This document shows positions 53,175 to 61,667 of a stretch of 64,000 bases of DNA, piece after piece; position 1 is the first letter of the stretch, and the number at the start of each line of letters is the position of its first letter. The stretch covers positions 5,417 through 69,416 of the forward strand of contig JAEYRX010000046.1 in the NCBI GenBank assembly GCA_023435225.1. The letters run 5' to 3'. Both the position numbers and the translations under genes were made by a program. The notes beneath the pieces are model-generated. The model saw nothing but the letters and a program-made list of their open reading frames with translations, was not told where the DNA came from and did not search any database. Source of the stretch: Bacillota bacterium. GTDB lineage: Bacteria > Bacillota > UBA4882 > UBA8346.

Positions 53175-55049
53175 TTAGTTGAAAAACCCATCCCACACCT
53201 TTTGTATTGAACCTAAAAACATTCGCCAATAATCAAATACTCCACCGGCAGCAGCTGCAGCCAATATTTTTATGTTATCGCCGTTCTCTTCAAATTTAAT
53301 TCCTAAAATCTCCAATCCCTTAACCGGAACGAAGAACCGTTCACCGATGCAAATCAGATTTTGCGATTGGCCCTTATAATCCATGGTATATCCACGCTCC
53401 AGTATGTATTCTTTCATAGGAACTTCCGGAGGAGTTGGAGCAGTCGGAGAATTTTGCATTGTACCGGATTTAACTGCTAATTTCCGTTTGCTTTTATCAG
53501 TTTCCAATTGATAACCCATGGCGGCCAACCAACCGGTATCTATGTAATCTTGATTCTGATAAGTAATAACCGGAATTTGTTGCTTATTCCATTCAATAGT
53601 TTTATTGGATAGCTGTGGTTTGACGAATTGGCTTTTGATGCCTGTACCGTTACGAATATTCCGGTTGAAGCCTCTGGGATCTTTAACGATTCCACCGCCG
53701 ACAACAACATATTCAATTCCGGTAGACATATAGTCCGGATGTTCCGGGGTCGCCCGATCGATAATTTTATTATAGTCGAAAACTACAATATCGGCGTCAG
53801 CGCCGACAGCAATCCGGCCTTTATTTTTGAGGGCCGGAGATTGCGGTTCCATTCGTTTGGCCGGTAAAATAGTTAATTTAGCAATTGCGTCCATTAAGGA
53901 TAAAACTTTTTCATCCCTGACGTAATGACCGATCAAACGGGCACACATTCCCGAAGCCCGGGGATGGTTATTAAAACCGGGTTCCAGAATTCCGTCACTT
54001 CCCATCATCACCCAGGGGCAGCGGAGGGCTTCCCGGACATCCTCTTCAGGAATAGCATAAGCATTGGCCAGCATCCCTTGTTTACGGTAATATTCATAAC
54101 TTTCCTTGGTTAATCTTTCAGAGGAACCGCCCAATTGGAGATCGTTGTATGTAATATGGAATCGCTCCTGCCAACCGGGATCAAAACGGGCCGAATTAAG
54201 ATAAGTTGCCCAGTAATTGTAGGGATACTCACAGGCGCTGATGTCAAAGCCTTCGATTTTGACTTTATTTAATAAAGCCAATGTTTCTTTCATTGAATAA
54301 GTTCCACCGGTGCTGTTGATGTGATCGATATGGAAAGCGGCCCCGGTTTCGCGGGCATAAGCAATAGCCTCCTTTAAAGCATCAAAATTGGTCCCTGGTT
54401 CTTCCATATCGGAGTATCGCAAATGATAATAAACCGCCACATTATATTTGTAGGCCAGTTTATTCATAGCCAAACATTCTTCAGCCGAAATCCCGGGAAC
54501 ATATTCCAAACTCATCGATATGCCTAAACAACCGTTAAGAAGGGCTTTTTCCCCCATATTGTAAATTTCGGCGATCTGCTCTTTGGTGGCTGTTTGATAA
54601 CGCCCTAAACCAAACTTAAGACGGGCCTGAGTATAAAAAAACGATCCGCCGTAATTTAGAGGTAATTTCCGTTTATCATATTCGGCAAACCAACGGATAG
54701 GATCGGCGGTAGTACCATGCATTCCAAGATTAGTGGTGATACCGTCCGCCAGTTTGTTCCAGACTCCGATCCAAGTCGGATTATAAGAAAGAAGATCAAT
54801 AAATCCCGGTGTTACTACAAGTCCGGAAGCATCGATCTCCTGTTTGCCGGTGATTGTTTCGGTAGTAAGAGCGGCAATTTTTCCACCGTTTATCCCGATA
54901 TTCAATCCGGTTTGGTCAAGTTTGGTGTCGGGATTGATTATCCGACCGTTCTTAATAATCAAGTCATATTTTAATTCATTATTTTGAGCAAAAAGTGTAA
55001 CATTACTCAATATAAAAAGGAAACAGGCAAGAAAGATAAATTTTTTCAT
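53175..55049 (-). CDS. Exported amidohydrolase of the N-acyl-D-amino-acid deacylase group, atypical metal site
   Basis: 624 residues with a signal peptide (about 1-21, ending TLFAQ). The hydrolase body is typical of D-aminoacylase/dihydroorotase-like enzymes: 'YDLIIKNGRIINPDT', 'LLNGCLGISMSLEYVPG', 'FHIDHINSTGG', 'MMGSDG', 'KNKGRIAVGADADIVVFD'. The first metal motif, normally FIDxHxH, reads FIDLLSYN (83-90), so both His are missing; this may mark a mono-metal subfamily. A C-terminal copper-amine-oxidase-N-like region follows ('FVPVKGLEILGIKFEENGDNIKI'). ATG 55049 has GGAGG nine bases ahead. Substrate unknown, possibly D-amino acid derivatives from cell wall. Confidence 0.87.
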   Translation of the reverse strand: MKKFIFLACFLFILSNVTLFAQNNELKYDLIIKNGRIINPDTKLDQTGLNIGINGGKIAALTTETITGKQEIDASGLVVTPGFIDLLSYNPTWIGVWNKLADGITTNLGMHGTTADPIRWFAEYDKRKLPLNYGGSFFYTQARLKFGLGRYQTATKEQIAEIYNMGEKALLNGCLGISMSLEYVPGISAEECLAMNKLAYKYNVAVYYHLRYSDMEEPGTNFDALKEAIAYARETGAAFHIDHINSTGGTYSMKETLALLNKVKIEGFDISACEYPYNYWATYLNSARFDPGWQERFHITYNDLQLGGSSERLTKESYEYYRKQGMLANAYAIPEEDVREALRCPWVMMGSDGILEPGFNNHPRASGMCARLIGHYVRDEKVLSLMDAIAKLTILPAKRMEPQSPALKNKGRIAVGADADIVVFDYNKIIDRATPEHPDYMSTGIEYVVVGGGIVKDPRGFNRNIRNGTGIKSQFVKPQLSNKTIEWNKQQIPVITYQNQDYIDTGWLAAMGYQLETDKSKRKLAVKSGTMQNSPTAPTPPEVPMKEYILERGYTMDYKGQSQNLICIGERFFVPVKGLEILGIKFEENGDNIKILAAAAAGGVFDYWRMFLGSIQKVWDGFFN

Positions 55050-55217
55050 GAAGTTAGGCCTCCGTATTTTTGCAATAAGACCTGCCAATAAAATTCATGT
55101 AATTTACAGTATCATCGATCCATCCATATTATAACTCATTTCATAATGATTGTAAATTTAACGTTATTGTAACTTTCTTGATATAAATTGGCTTTCTGAC
55201 ATTTTTTATATAAAACA

Positions 55218-55345
55218 TACAACTTTCGCACTTAAATTTTAATCCAGTAAAAATCAATAATTTAAGATAACAACTTTTGAAAAATCGTTAAGGCTTTCGA
55301 TGTTTTTAAAAGGATAGTTTTAGGGGATTTATTTAAGGGTAAACT
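55218..55345. repeat. Nested palindrome, family 3, copy 2 (diverged)
   Basis: CAACTTTCGCACTT at the left and the core TTTTGAAAAATCGTTAAGGCTTTCGAT match the element at 46206-46351. The right end is degenerate. It lies in the 325-bp divergent gap before the small gene at 55375. Confidence 0.65.
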
Positions 55346-55374
55346 ACTTTCATCAATTTGCTGGAGGTGGATTA

Positions 55375-55560
55375 ATGGGTGAGCAATATACGCCTGATGT
55401 TATTGGAAAAGAAGTTGGAGTCCGAGCAGACTTAAGAAGAGGCCATCCTAAACCAAGGGAGATCAAGTCTCAAGAACCACAATTGGAACAGGGCGCCGGT
55501 CATGGTGATAATAAAGCAGTAAAACTATCGATGAGTAAGAAGGTGCGTGGAGAAGATTGA
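55375..55560 (+). CDS. Small hydrophilic protein of unknown function
   Basis: 61 residues, Gly-, Lys-, Glu- and Gln-rich and probably disordered; no Cys and no membrane segment. A very strong GGAGGTGGA ribosome site and an immediate downstream terminator show that it is expressed. I do not recognise it; its composition recalls small acid-soluble or stress-type proteins, but no signature confirms this. Confidence 0.72.
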   Translation: MGEQYTPDVIGKEVGVRADLRRGHPKPREIKSQEPQLEQGAGHGDNKAVKLSMSKKVRGED

Positions 55561-55566
55561 GAATAA

Positions 55567-55608
55567 GGGGTTGTTGCTAACTGCAACAGCCTCTTTCTTT
55601 TTATTTTT
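55567..55608 (+). terminator. Intrinsic terminator
   Basis: GGGGTTGTTGC, TAACT loop, GCAACAGCCTC and then TTTCTTTTTATTTTT. Confidence 0.9.
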
Positions 55609-55705
55609 GTAAAGTTACTTGTCGAAGGCTGGTCAAAAGTAGTATATTATATGATACAATATTTGTCATTAGCATGGGTTGATGGAAACAATCAGGAGAG
55701 TTAAG

Positions 55706-56923
55706 ATGCGTAAATGGTGGGACGGTTTTAACCGAGAGTATAAATTGTTAATTCTGGTCTGGCTTTTTTTTGGTCTAACCAGCGGTCTTTATGACCCTAC
55801 TTTCAATAATTATTTGAATGAAATTTTTCATATTTCTGCCAAAGTCCGGGGATATTTGGAATTTCCGCGAGAATTGCCCGGATTTTTAGTGGCTTTTATC
55901 TCGGGTCTGCTTATTTTTTTAGCTGACGCTCATTTACTGGGAATGGCCCTTGGTTTAGTCGCTTTGGGGCTGGCCGGACAATCATTTGCGGTTTGGAACG
56001 GGCATCCCTTATTTGGCTGGATGGTTGTTAGTATGTTAATTTGGAGCGTCGGTACACATATTTATCTTCCTTTATCCTCCAGTGTTTCTATAAGTTTGTC
56101 AAATCCGCGGGAGTTAGGGAAAAGTCTCGGACGGTTGAATGGTATTAATACCGCTGCTTATATTTTGGGCTGTGCTTTAATCTGGGTTTTTATGGACTGG
56201 CTAAAGTTACCTTTTGGTACTATTTTTAGAGTAGCAGCATTATTTAGTCTTTTAGCTGCAGTTGCTCTTTTTTTAATGAAAGTCAAACATCATCCCCGGA
56301 AGCAAGGACCAAAAAGCCGCTTTGTTTTCCGGCGGGAGTACTCGCTATTTTATTGGATGAGTGTACTCTTTGGAGCTAGAAAACAAATTTTTCTAACCTT
56401 TGCCCCTTGGGTTTTGATTAAGATTTATGATCAAGAGGAAGGAACCTTTGCCGTTCTTTTTATTATCTCTTCTATTATCGGGATTGTTTTTAAACCGTGG
56501 TTAGGACGAATGATTGACCAAATTGGTGAGCGTAAAATTTTAATGGTTGACTCAATAGTGTTAGCCTTTGTTTGCCTGGGGTACGGGTTCGCCGGCCATC
56601 TAGGGCTTGGGAGTTACGCGGTTTTCCTAGTTTTCATTTGCTTTATCCTTGATCAACTATTATTTGCGGTTCAGATGGCCAGGAGTACTTATCTCCATAA
56701 AAATCTGGTACAGGAGAGTGACCTGACCCCTACACTATCCATGGGTGTATCATTTGACCATTTAGTTTCAATGACCATTCCCATTCTGGGCGGTTTTTTA
56801 TGGGAGAGCTACGGGTATGAAACAATATTTATGTTAGCCGGCTTGATTGTATTGGCAAACTTGTATGTTACCAGCCGGATAAAAGACCAACCCAGCCTTA
56901 CTTCGGAGGAGATAACAGCATAA
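55706..56923 (+). CDS. Major facilitator superfamily transporter
   Basis: 405 residues, twelve hydrophobic segments in two halves with a basic loop (about 190-215, 'KVKHHPRKQGPKSRF') between them. 'GRMIDQIGERKILMVDS' is the MFS loop motif (G-x3-D-x2-G-R/E-R-K). Substrate unknown. ATG 55706 follows AGGAG by seven bases; an upstream TTG at 55679 is in frame but has no site. It is a stand-alone gene preceded by a terminator. Confidence 0.88.
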   Translation: MRKWWDGFNREYKLLILVWLFFGLTSGLYDPTFNNYLNEIFHISAKVRGYLEFPRELPGFLVAFISGLLIFLADAHLLGMALGLVALGLAGQSFAVWNGHPLFGWMVVSMLIWSVGTHIYLPLSSSVSISLSNPRELGKSLGRLNGINTAAYILGCALIWVFMDWLKLPFGTIFRVAALFSLLAAVALFLMKVKHHPRKQGPKSRFVFRREYSLFYWMSVLFGARKQIFLTFAPWVLIKIYDQEEGTFAVLFIISSIIGIVFKPWLGRMIDQIGERKILMVDSIVLAFVCLGYGFAGHLGLGSYAVFLVFICFILDQLLFAVQMARSTYLHKNLVQESDLTPTLSMGVSFDHLVSMTIPILGGFLWESYGYETIFMLAGLIVLANLYVTSRIKDQPSLTSEEITA

Positions 56924-57120
56924 AACAGGTTGTGATAGTTGCCAAATGGCTGAATAAATGATATCCTCATTTGTAGGGGCTTGTTTTTTCATATTGAATA
57001 CAGAAATAAGAATCCAGAATCCAGGAGTATTTCGTTCTTCATTTAATTACTTATATTTGAAATTGCGGCTTCTGAATTCTATATTCTAACGAATTAAAAA
57101 GGGACAAGGTTGGTGAAGAA

Positions 57121-57303
57121 ATGGCTAAATCGTTAAATGCGATTTTACCGCTTTCAAAAGCGGAGAAAGACCGGCTCGAATATCAACGATATAAAAAATT
57201 AGGAATTTGTCCGAAGTGTAAAAAGAACAAACCGGAACCAGGGAAAGTTTCTTGCAGAACTTGCCTGGAAAAAAAGAAAAAAAGTTCGGCTACTAGTGAT
57301 TAA
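57121..57303 (+). CDS. Small CxxC-CxxC zinc-ribbon protein
   Basis: 60 residues. 'CPKCKKNKPEPGKVSCRTC' has two CxxC knuckles 11 residues apart, as in zinc-ribbon or HNH-associated fingers, flanked by Lys-rich helices that suggest nucleic-acid contact. Lies about 160 bp before the helicase gene. No catalytic part; function unknown. Confidence 0.7.
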   Translation: MAKSLNAILPLSKAEKDRLEYQRYKKLGICPKCKKNKPEPGKVSCRTCLEKKKKSSATSD

Positions 57304-57460
57304 AGCTTAATGCCAAATGCCCGTTCCATAAAGAATAAATCATCCGGATGGGCAACATAGTTTTGAAGATGCTTTAAAGTCAGGCAGGAGAAACGGGTTT
57401 AGATCCGGAATATTTAACCCTAAACCTGTCTGTTTTATTTTATTTCCAGGAGTGAGTTCT

Positions 57461-59641
57461 ATGAATGTTTTAGCCAATCTTAATGAGCCTCAACGTGAAG
57501 CGGTCTGTTATACCGAGGGACCGCTTCTTATTTTAGCCGGCGCCGGGTCCGGGAAGACCAGAGTTTTAACCCACCGGATTACTCATTTAATCTCCAAGGG
57601 GGTTTCGCCATGGCAAATCCTGGCGGTAACCTTCACCAATAAAGCTGCCCAAGAAATGCGGGAGCGGGTAGCCGGACTTATAGGTCCGGCGGCGGATAGC
57701 ATGTGGGTATCAACTTTTCATAGTTCCTGCGTCCGGATATTACGGCAGGATATCCAGGAACTGGGGTATGATAAAAATTTTGTAATCTTTGATACCCAGG
57801 ATCAACTTATTTTAATCAAGAATATTTTAAAGGATTTAAACTTAAGTGATAAAAATTATCATCCCAAAGCTTTATTAGGTTCAATCTCCAGCGCCAAAAA
57901 CGAACTGGTCGGGCCGGAGGAGTATCAGCGAAAAGCGGCTGATTTCTGGTCGAATACCGTAGCTGATATTTATAAAGAATATCAACGGAGATTGCGAAGC
58001 AATAACGGGTTGGATTTCGACGATCTCATTATGTTGACAGTCAGGTTGTTCCGGGAAGCGCCGGCGGTACTTGAGAAATATCAGGAACGCTTCCGTTATA
58101 TCATGGTTGATGAGTATCAAGACACCAATCATGCTCAATACAAATTAGTAAATTTGTTGGCCTCCAAGTATCAAAACCTCTGTGTAGTCGGTGATGATGA
58201 TCAATCGATTTATAGTTTTCGGAGCGCCGATATTCGAAATATCTTAGAATTTGAACGCGACTTTCCACAGGTAAAAGTAATTAAGCTGGAGCAAAACTAC
58301 CGTTCCACTAAAAACATTCTGCATGCCGCCAATGAAGTCATCAAGAACAATAGAGGCCGGAAAAGGAAAAGCTTGTGGACTGAGAATTTCGAAGGTGAGA
58401 AAATTATGTTATACCAGGCTGACGATGAGCGGGACGAAGCTTGGTTTGTAGCGGGAGAGATTAACCGGTTGGTTCAGGAGACCGGATGCCGTTATAGTGA
58501 TTTTGCTTTACTATATCGCACCAACGCTCAATCGCGTAGTTTTGAAGAAGCAATGATGGGCCGGAACCTCCCGTACCGGGTTATTGGTGGAGTTAGATTC
58601 TACGAGCGGAAAGAGATTAAGGATATCTTGGCTTATCTACGTTTAATATACAATCCGGCTGATAAAGTCAGTTTAAGTAGGATTATCAATGTTCCGAAAC
58701 GGGGGATCGGTGAGGCTAGTTTAGATCGTTTTCTTTATTTTTTAGAAGATAATCATTATACGCTCATGGAAGGATTTGAACACTTAAATGAGATTCCCAG
58801 CCTGACCGCTAGAGGTATAAAACCACTCCAGGAGTTCCACCGGTTGCTGGCTGGGTGGATTGATAAACGGGACGGAATAAGCGTGAAGGATTTAACGGAA
58901 GTTGTTTTACATGAAAGCGGATATTTAATGGATTTAAGAAATGAAGGAACTATAGAAGCGCAGGGAAGATTGGAGAACCTTGATGAGTTTGTCGCTTTGA
59001 CGGTCGAATTTGAAAGAAACAGCGATGATAAAAGCCTGGCCGCCTTTCTGGAATCAGTGGCTTTGGTGGCTGATATCGATAACTATGAAACCGACTCCGA
59101 TGCAGTAGTGCTGATGACCTTGCATTCCGCTAAAGGCCTGGAATTCCCGGTTGTCTTCTTAGTCGGGTTAGAGGAAGGGCTTTTCCCACATAACCGGTCT
59201 CTTATGGAAAGCAGGGAATTGGAAGAGGAGCGGCGCCTTTGCTATGTGGGGATAACCAGGGCTAAACAACGGTTATATATTACTCATGCTAATATGCGGA
59301 CTATTTACGGAAGTTTTAATCATTCAGTTCCATCTAGGTTCTTAATAGAATTGCCAAAAGAGACGATAACAAATATAAAGGGAGTCCGAAAAGAAGCTGA
59401 GCGTTCCGCAGGAGCAGTTAAAAAACCTTCTGTATCAGGACCTAAGGTTGCCACAAGTGTAAGTTCAGTTGATATAGCTGATATAAGCGTGGGTTGTAAA
59501 GTGAACCATCCCAAATGGGGAATTGGGACTGTGGTGACTAAGGAAGGTTCGGGACCGGATGCACAAGTTAAAGTGGCTTTTCCGGGATTAGGAATTAAAT
59601 CCTTGGTTTTATGCTATGCCAACCTGGAGAAGCTTGATTAG
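57461..59641 (+). CDS. pcrA: ATP-dependent DNA helicase PcrA/UvrD
   Basis: 726 residues, SF1A helicase, the usual PcrA length. Q motif 'LNEPQREAV', Walker A 'AGAGSGKT', 'TFTNKAAQEM', Walker B 'VDEYQDTN', 'GDDDQSIYSFRSAD', 'LEQNYRS', 'LMTLHSAKGLEFPVVFLVGLEEGLFPHNRS', 'EERRLCYVGITRAK'. The C-terminal Tudor-like domain ('GCKVNHPKWGIGTVVTKEGSG') binds RNA polymerase in PcrA. It acts in nucleotide-excision repair and clears stalled complexes. ATG 57461 is eight bases after AGGAG; GTG 57452 abuts the site. Confidence 0.96.
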   Translation: MNVLANLNEPQREAVCYTEGPLLILAGAGSGKTRVLTHRITHLISKGVSPWQILAVTFTNKAAQEMRERVAGLIGPAADSMWVSTFHSSCVRILRQDIQELGYDKNFVIFDTQDQLILIKNILKDLNLSDKNYHPKALLGSISSAKNELVGPEEYQRKAADFWSNTVADIYKEYQRRLRSNNGLDFDDLIMLTVRLFREAPAVLEKYQERFRYIMVDEYQDTNHAQYKLVNLLASKYQNLCVVGDDDQSIYSFRSADIRNILEFERDFPQVKVIKLEQNYRSTKNILHAANEVIKNNRGRKRKSLWTENFEGEKIMLYQADDERDEAWFVAGEINRLVQETGCRYSDFALLYRTNAQSRSFEEAMMGRNLPYRVIGGVRFYERKEIKDILAYLRLIYNPADKVSLSRIINVPKRGIGEASLDRFLYFLEDNHYTLMEGFEHLNEIPSLTARGIKPLQEFHRLLAGWIDKRDGISVKDLTEVVLHESGYLMDLRNEGTIEAQGRLENLDEFVALTVEFERNSDDKSLAAFLESVALVADIDNYETDSDAVVLMTLHSAKGLEFPVVFLVGLEEGLFPHNRSLMESRELEEERRLCYVGITRAKQRLYITHANMRTIYGSFNHSVPSRFLIELPKETITNIKGVRKEAERSAGAVKKPSVSGPKVATSVSSVDIADISVGCKVNHPKWGIGTVVTKEGSGPDAQVKVAFPGLGIKSLVLCYANLEKLD

Positions 59642-59689
59642 GGTTCAAACAGTTACACTATGATTTAGTTGCATGGGGGCCGGATCCGG

Positions 59690-61588
59690 GTGTTGAATTT
59701 TAAAAAGTACTGGTTGATAATAATCCTTTTGTTCCTCTGTTCCGGTAAAATAATGGCTGGAGGTAGTCAGCCGGTACAGTCTTTTTTTGCCGGGCTGCCG
59801 GTGGACCCTGACACCAAGGTTATTGAGGTCCAAGGAGATAAATTCGTCAACTTGCTCTTTTTAAATAAATATTTACAGGTTGTTAGTAATTGGGAAACCG
59901 AGAGTGTAACAGCTGAAATACGATTTGGCGGTTACGATTTAATATTGACCGCAGGTTCTCGCGAATATCTTCAAAACAAAGAGCGGCAAAAGTTAACGGT
60001 GGCCCCTTTTAAAGAAGACGATCAGTTTTGGATACCTTTAGAGCTTTTAAAACGCTGGGGGTTATCGGTTCAACGCCAAAACAGTAAAGAATTGTGGCTT
60101 GATTGGAAAGATAATTATCTATTACGTATCGAAGAGATTAAATATCAAAACCGTCCGGCATTCTTACTGGTGGGAACTAAAGCATTAACGGTGAAACAGA
60201 GCAATTTGATTATTAATCCGGACCGTTTATTGGTTGATTTGCCTAATCAGAAGTTACATCCGGCCTTTCAGAACTGTACTCCCGGCGATAGTAATGTGCG
60301 TGATATTCGGCTTATGCAACGGGATGACGGTTCAGTTAGGCTTATTTTTGATCTGGCTAAATTACTGGGGTATAAAACTATTCAAGATCCCAACCATCCG
60401 GAACAATTGATCCTGGTTTTCAATTATTTCTTACAGGAAGTCAGCTTTCTCCAAAAGGACGGGTTCCGGAAAGTCCAAATCAAGACTTCTTTACCGGCTG
60501 AATTTAAAGTACTTACTTTATCCAACCCCAACCGTTTGGTGATTGATTTTGAAGGAGCCACCGTAAATACCTCTAACAATGTAGTATCCGGTGATGGAAC
60601 TTGGATTGACCGGATACGAACAGCCCAGTTTGACCCTAGAACTGTACGGGTTGTGTTAGACCTTAAAGATCCGGTCTCTTGTTATGTAACCAGGTCGATT
60701 AGTGAGCCTAATTTGGTTGAGGTTCGGACTGTTCAAAATATTAATCAAATTACTTGGCTTGACGGTAAAGAAGATAGACTGGTGATAACCGGTGAAAATG
60801 AATTGGATGCTGTAATTCAGAAATTGAAGGCTACAAAAAAATTAACAGTCTCTTTGAATTATGTTCAACTACGGTCGGGTCTGGAAGTGAGTGGTAGACA
60901 AAGTGACTTGACAGACGGGCTAAAAATTATCCCTTCTCCAACCAAGGTTGAAATGGAGATTGATTTGAAGGATAGGGTAATCACTAATACCGAATTTACA
61001 ATGGACCACCGGCAATTAATTATTCATTTCAGACCATCTTCTTTGTACCAAAAGACTATCGTTCTGGATGCCGGTCATGGCGGAGTTGATCCCGGCGCCT
61101 GTGGTTGTCAAGGAACACGCGAAAAGGAAGTTACTTTGGATGTAACAATGCGGTTGAAGGATTTATTGGAAGAGGCCGGAGCCAATGTAATATTGACCCG
61201 GATGGATGATAGTTATATCAGCCTTTATGAACGCCCAATGATTGCCAACAATTTATTTGCCGATGCTTTTATCAGTATTCATTGCAACAGTTTCCCCAAC
61301 AATTCCACAGTACGAGGGATTGAGGTTTATTATTATCCGGAACGACCGGCCGGAAAAGTTTTAGCCGGTTTAATAGCTAAACAGGTAATAACCGCTACTG
61401 GTTTAAATAACCGTGGTATTAGGGGAAACGAACGTTATGTAGTTCTTAGGGAACCATTAATGGTTAGTATCTTAGCCGAGTTGGGTTATCTTTCAAATTT
61501 TGAGGAGGAAACTTTACTCCGGAGCGGTGAATTCCGGAGTCAGGCGGCTAACGGGATTTTTCAAGGATTAGCTGATTACTACCAATAG
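59690..61588 (+). CDS. N-acetylmuramoyl-L-alanine amidase with AMIN domains (1)
   Basis: 632 residues. Signal peptide (about 1-25), a beta-rich N-terminal region resembling copper-amine-oxidase-N folds, two AMIN domains (about 145-345), a linker and an Amidase_3 domain (about 452-630). Zinc and catalytic residues are visible: DAGHGG His, 'TREKEV' Glu, 'SIHCN' His and 'LAELGYLSN' Glu. It cuts the MurNAc-L-Ala amide of peptidoglycan, and AMIN domains target it to septal glycan in diderms. GTG 59690 is a best guess; TTG 59669 is also in frame. It is a tandem paralogue of the next gene. Confidence 0.93.
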   Translation: MLNFKKYWLIIILLFLCSGKIMAGGSQPVQSFFAGLPVDPDTKVIEVQGDKFVNLLFLNKYLQVVSNWETESVTAEIRFGGYDLILTAGSREYLQNKERQKLTVAPFKEDDQFWIPLELLKRWGLSVQRQNSKELWLDWKDNYLLRIEEIKYQNRPAFLLVGTKALTVKQSNLIINPDRLLVDLPNQKLHPAFQNCTPGDSNVRDIRLMQRDDGSVRLIFDLAKLLGYKTIQDPNHPEQLILVFNYFLQEVSFLQKDGFRKVQIKTSLPAEFKVLTLSNPNRLVIDFEGATVNTSNNVVSGDGTWIDRIRTAQFDPRTVRVVLDLKDPVSCYVTRSISEPNLVEVRTVQNINQITWLDGKEDRLVITGENELDAVIQKLKATKKLTVSLNYVQLRSGLEVSGRQSDLTDGLKIIPSPTKVEMEIDLKDRVITNTEFTMDHRQLIIHFRPSSLYQKTIVLDAGHGGVDPGACGCQGTREKEVTLDVTMRLKDLLEEAGANVILTRMDDSYISLYERPMIANNLFADAFISIHCNSFPNNSTVRGIEVYYYPERPAGKVLAGLIAKQVITATGLNNRGIRGNERYVVLREPLMVSILAELGYLSNFEEETLLRSGEFRSQAANGIFQGLADYYQ

Positions 61589-61667
61589 AAACTATTTCCA
61601 GGGCTTTATTTGGCAGGAAATCGTTTTTTAAAAATCGAAAGGTTTAATTGAAAGGCGGGAATCCTCA

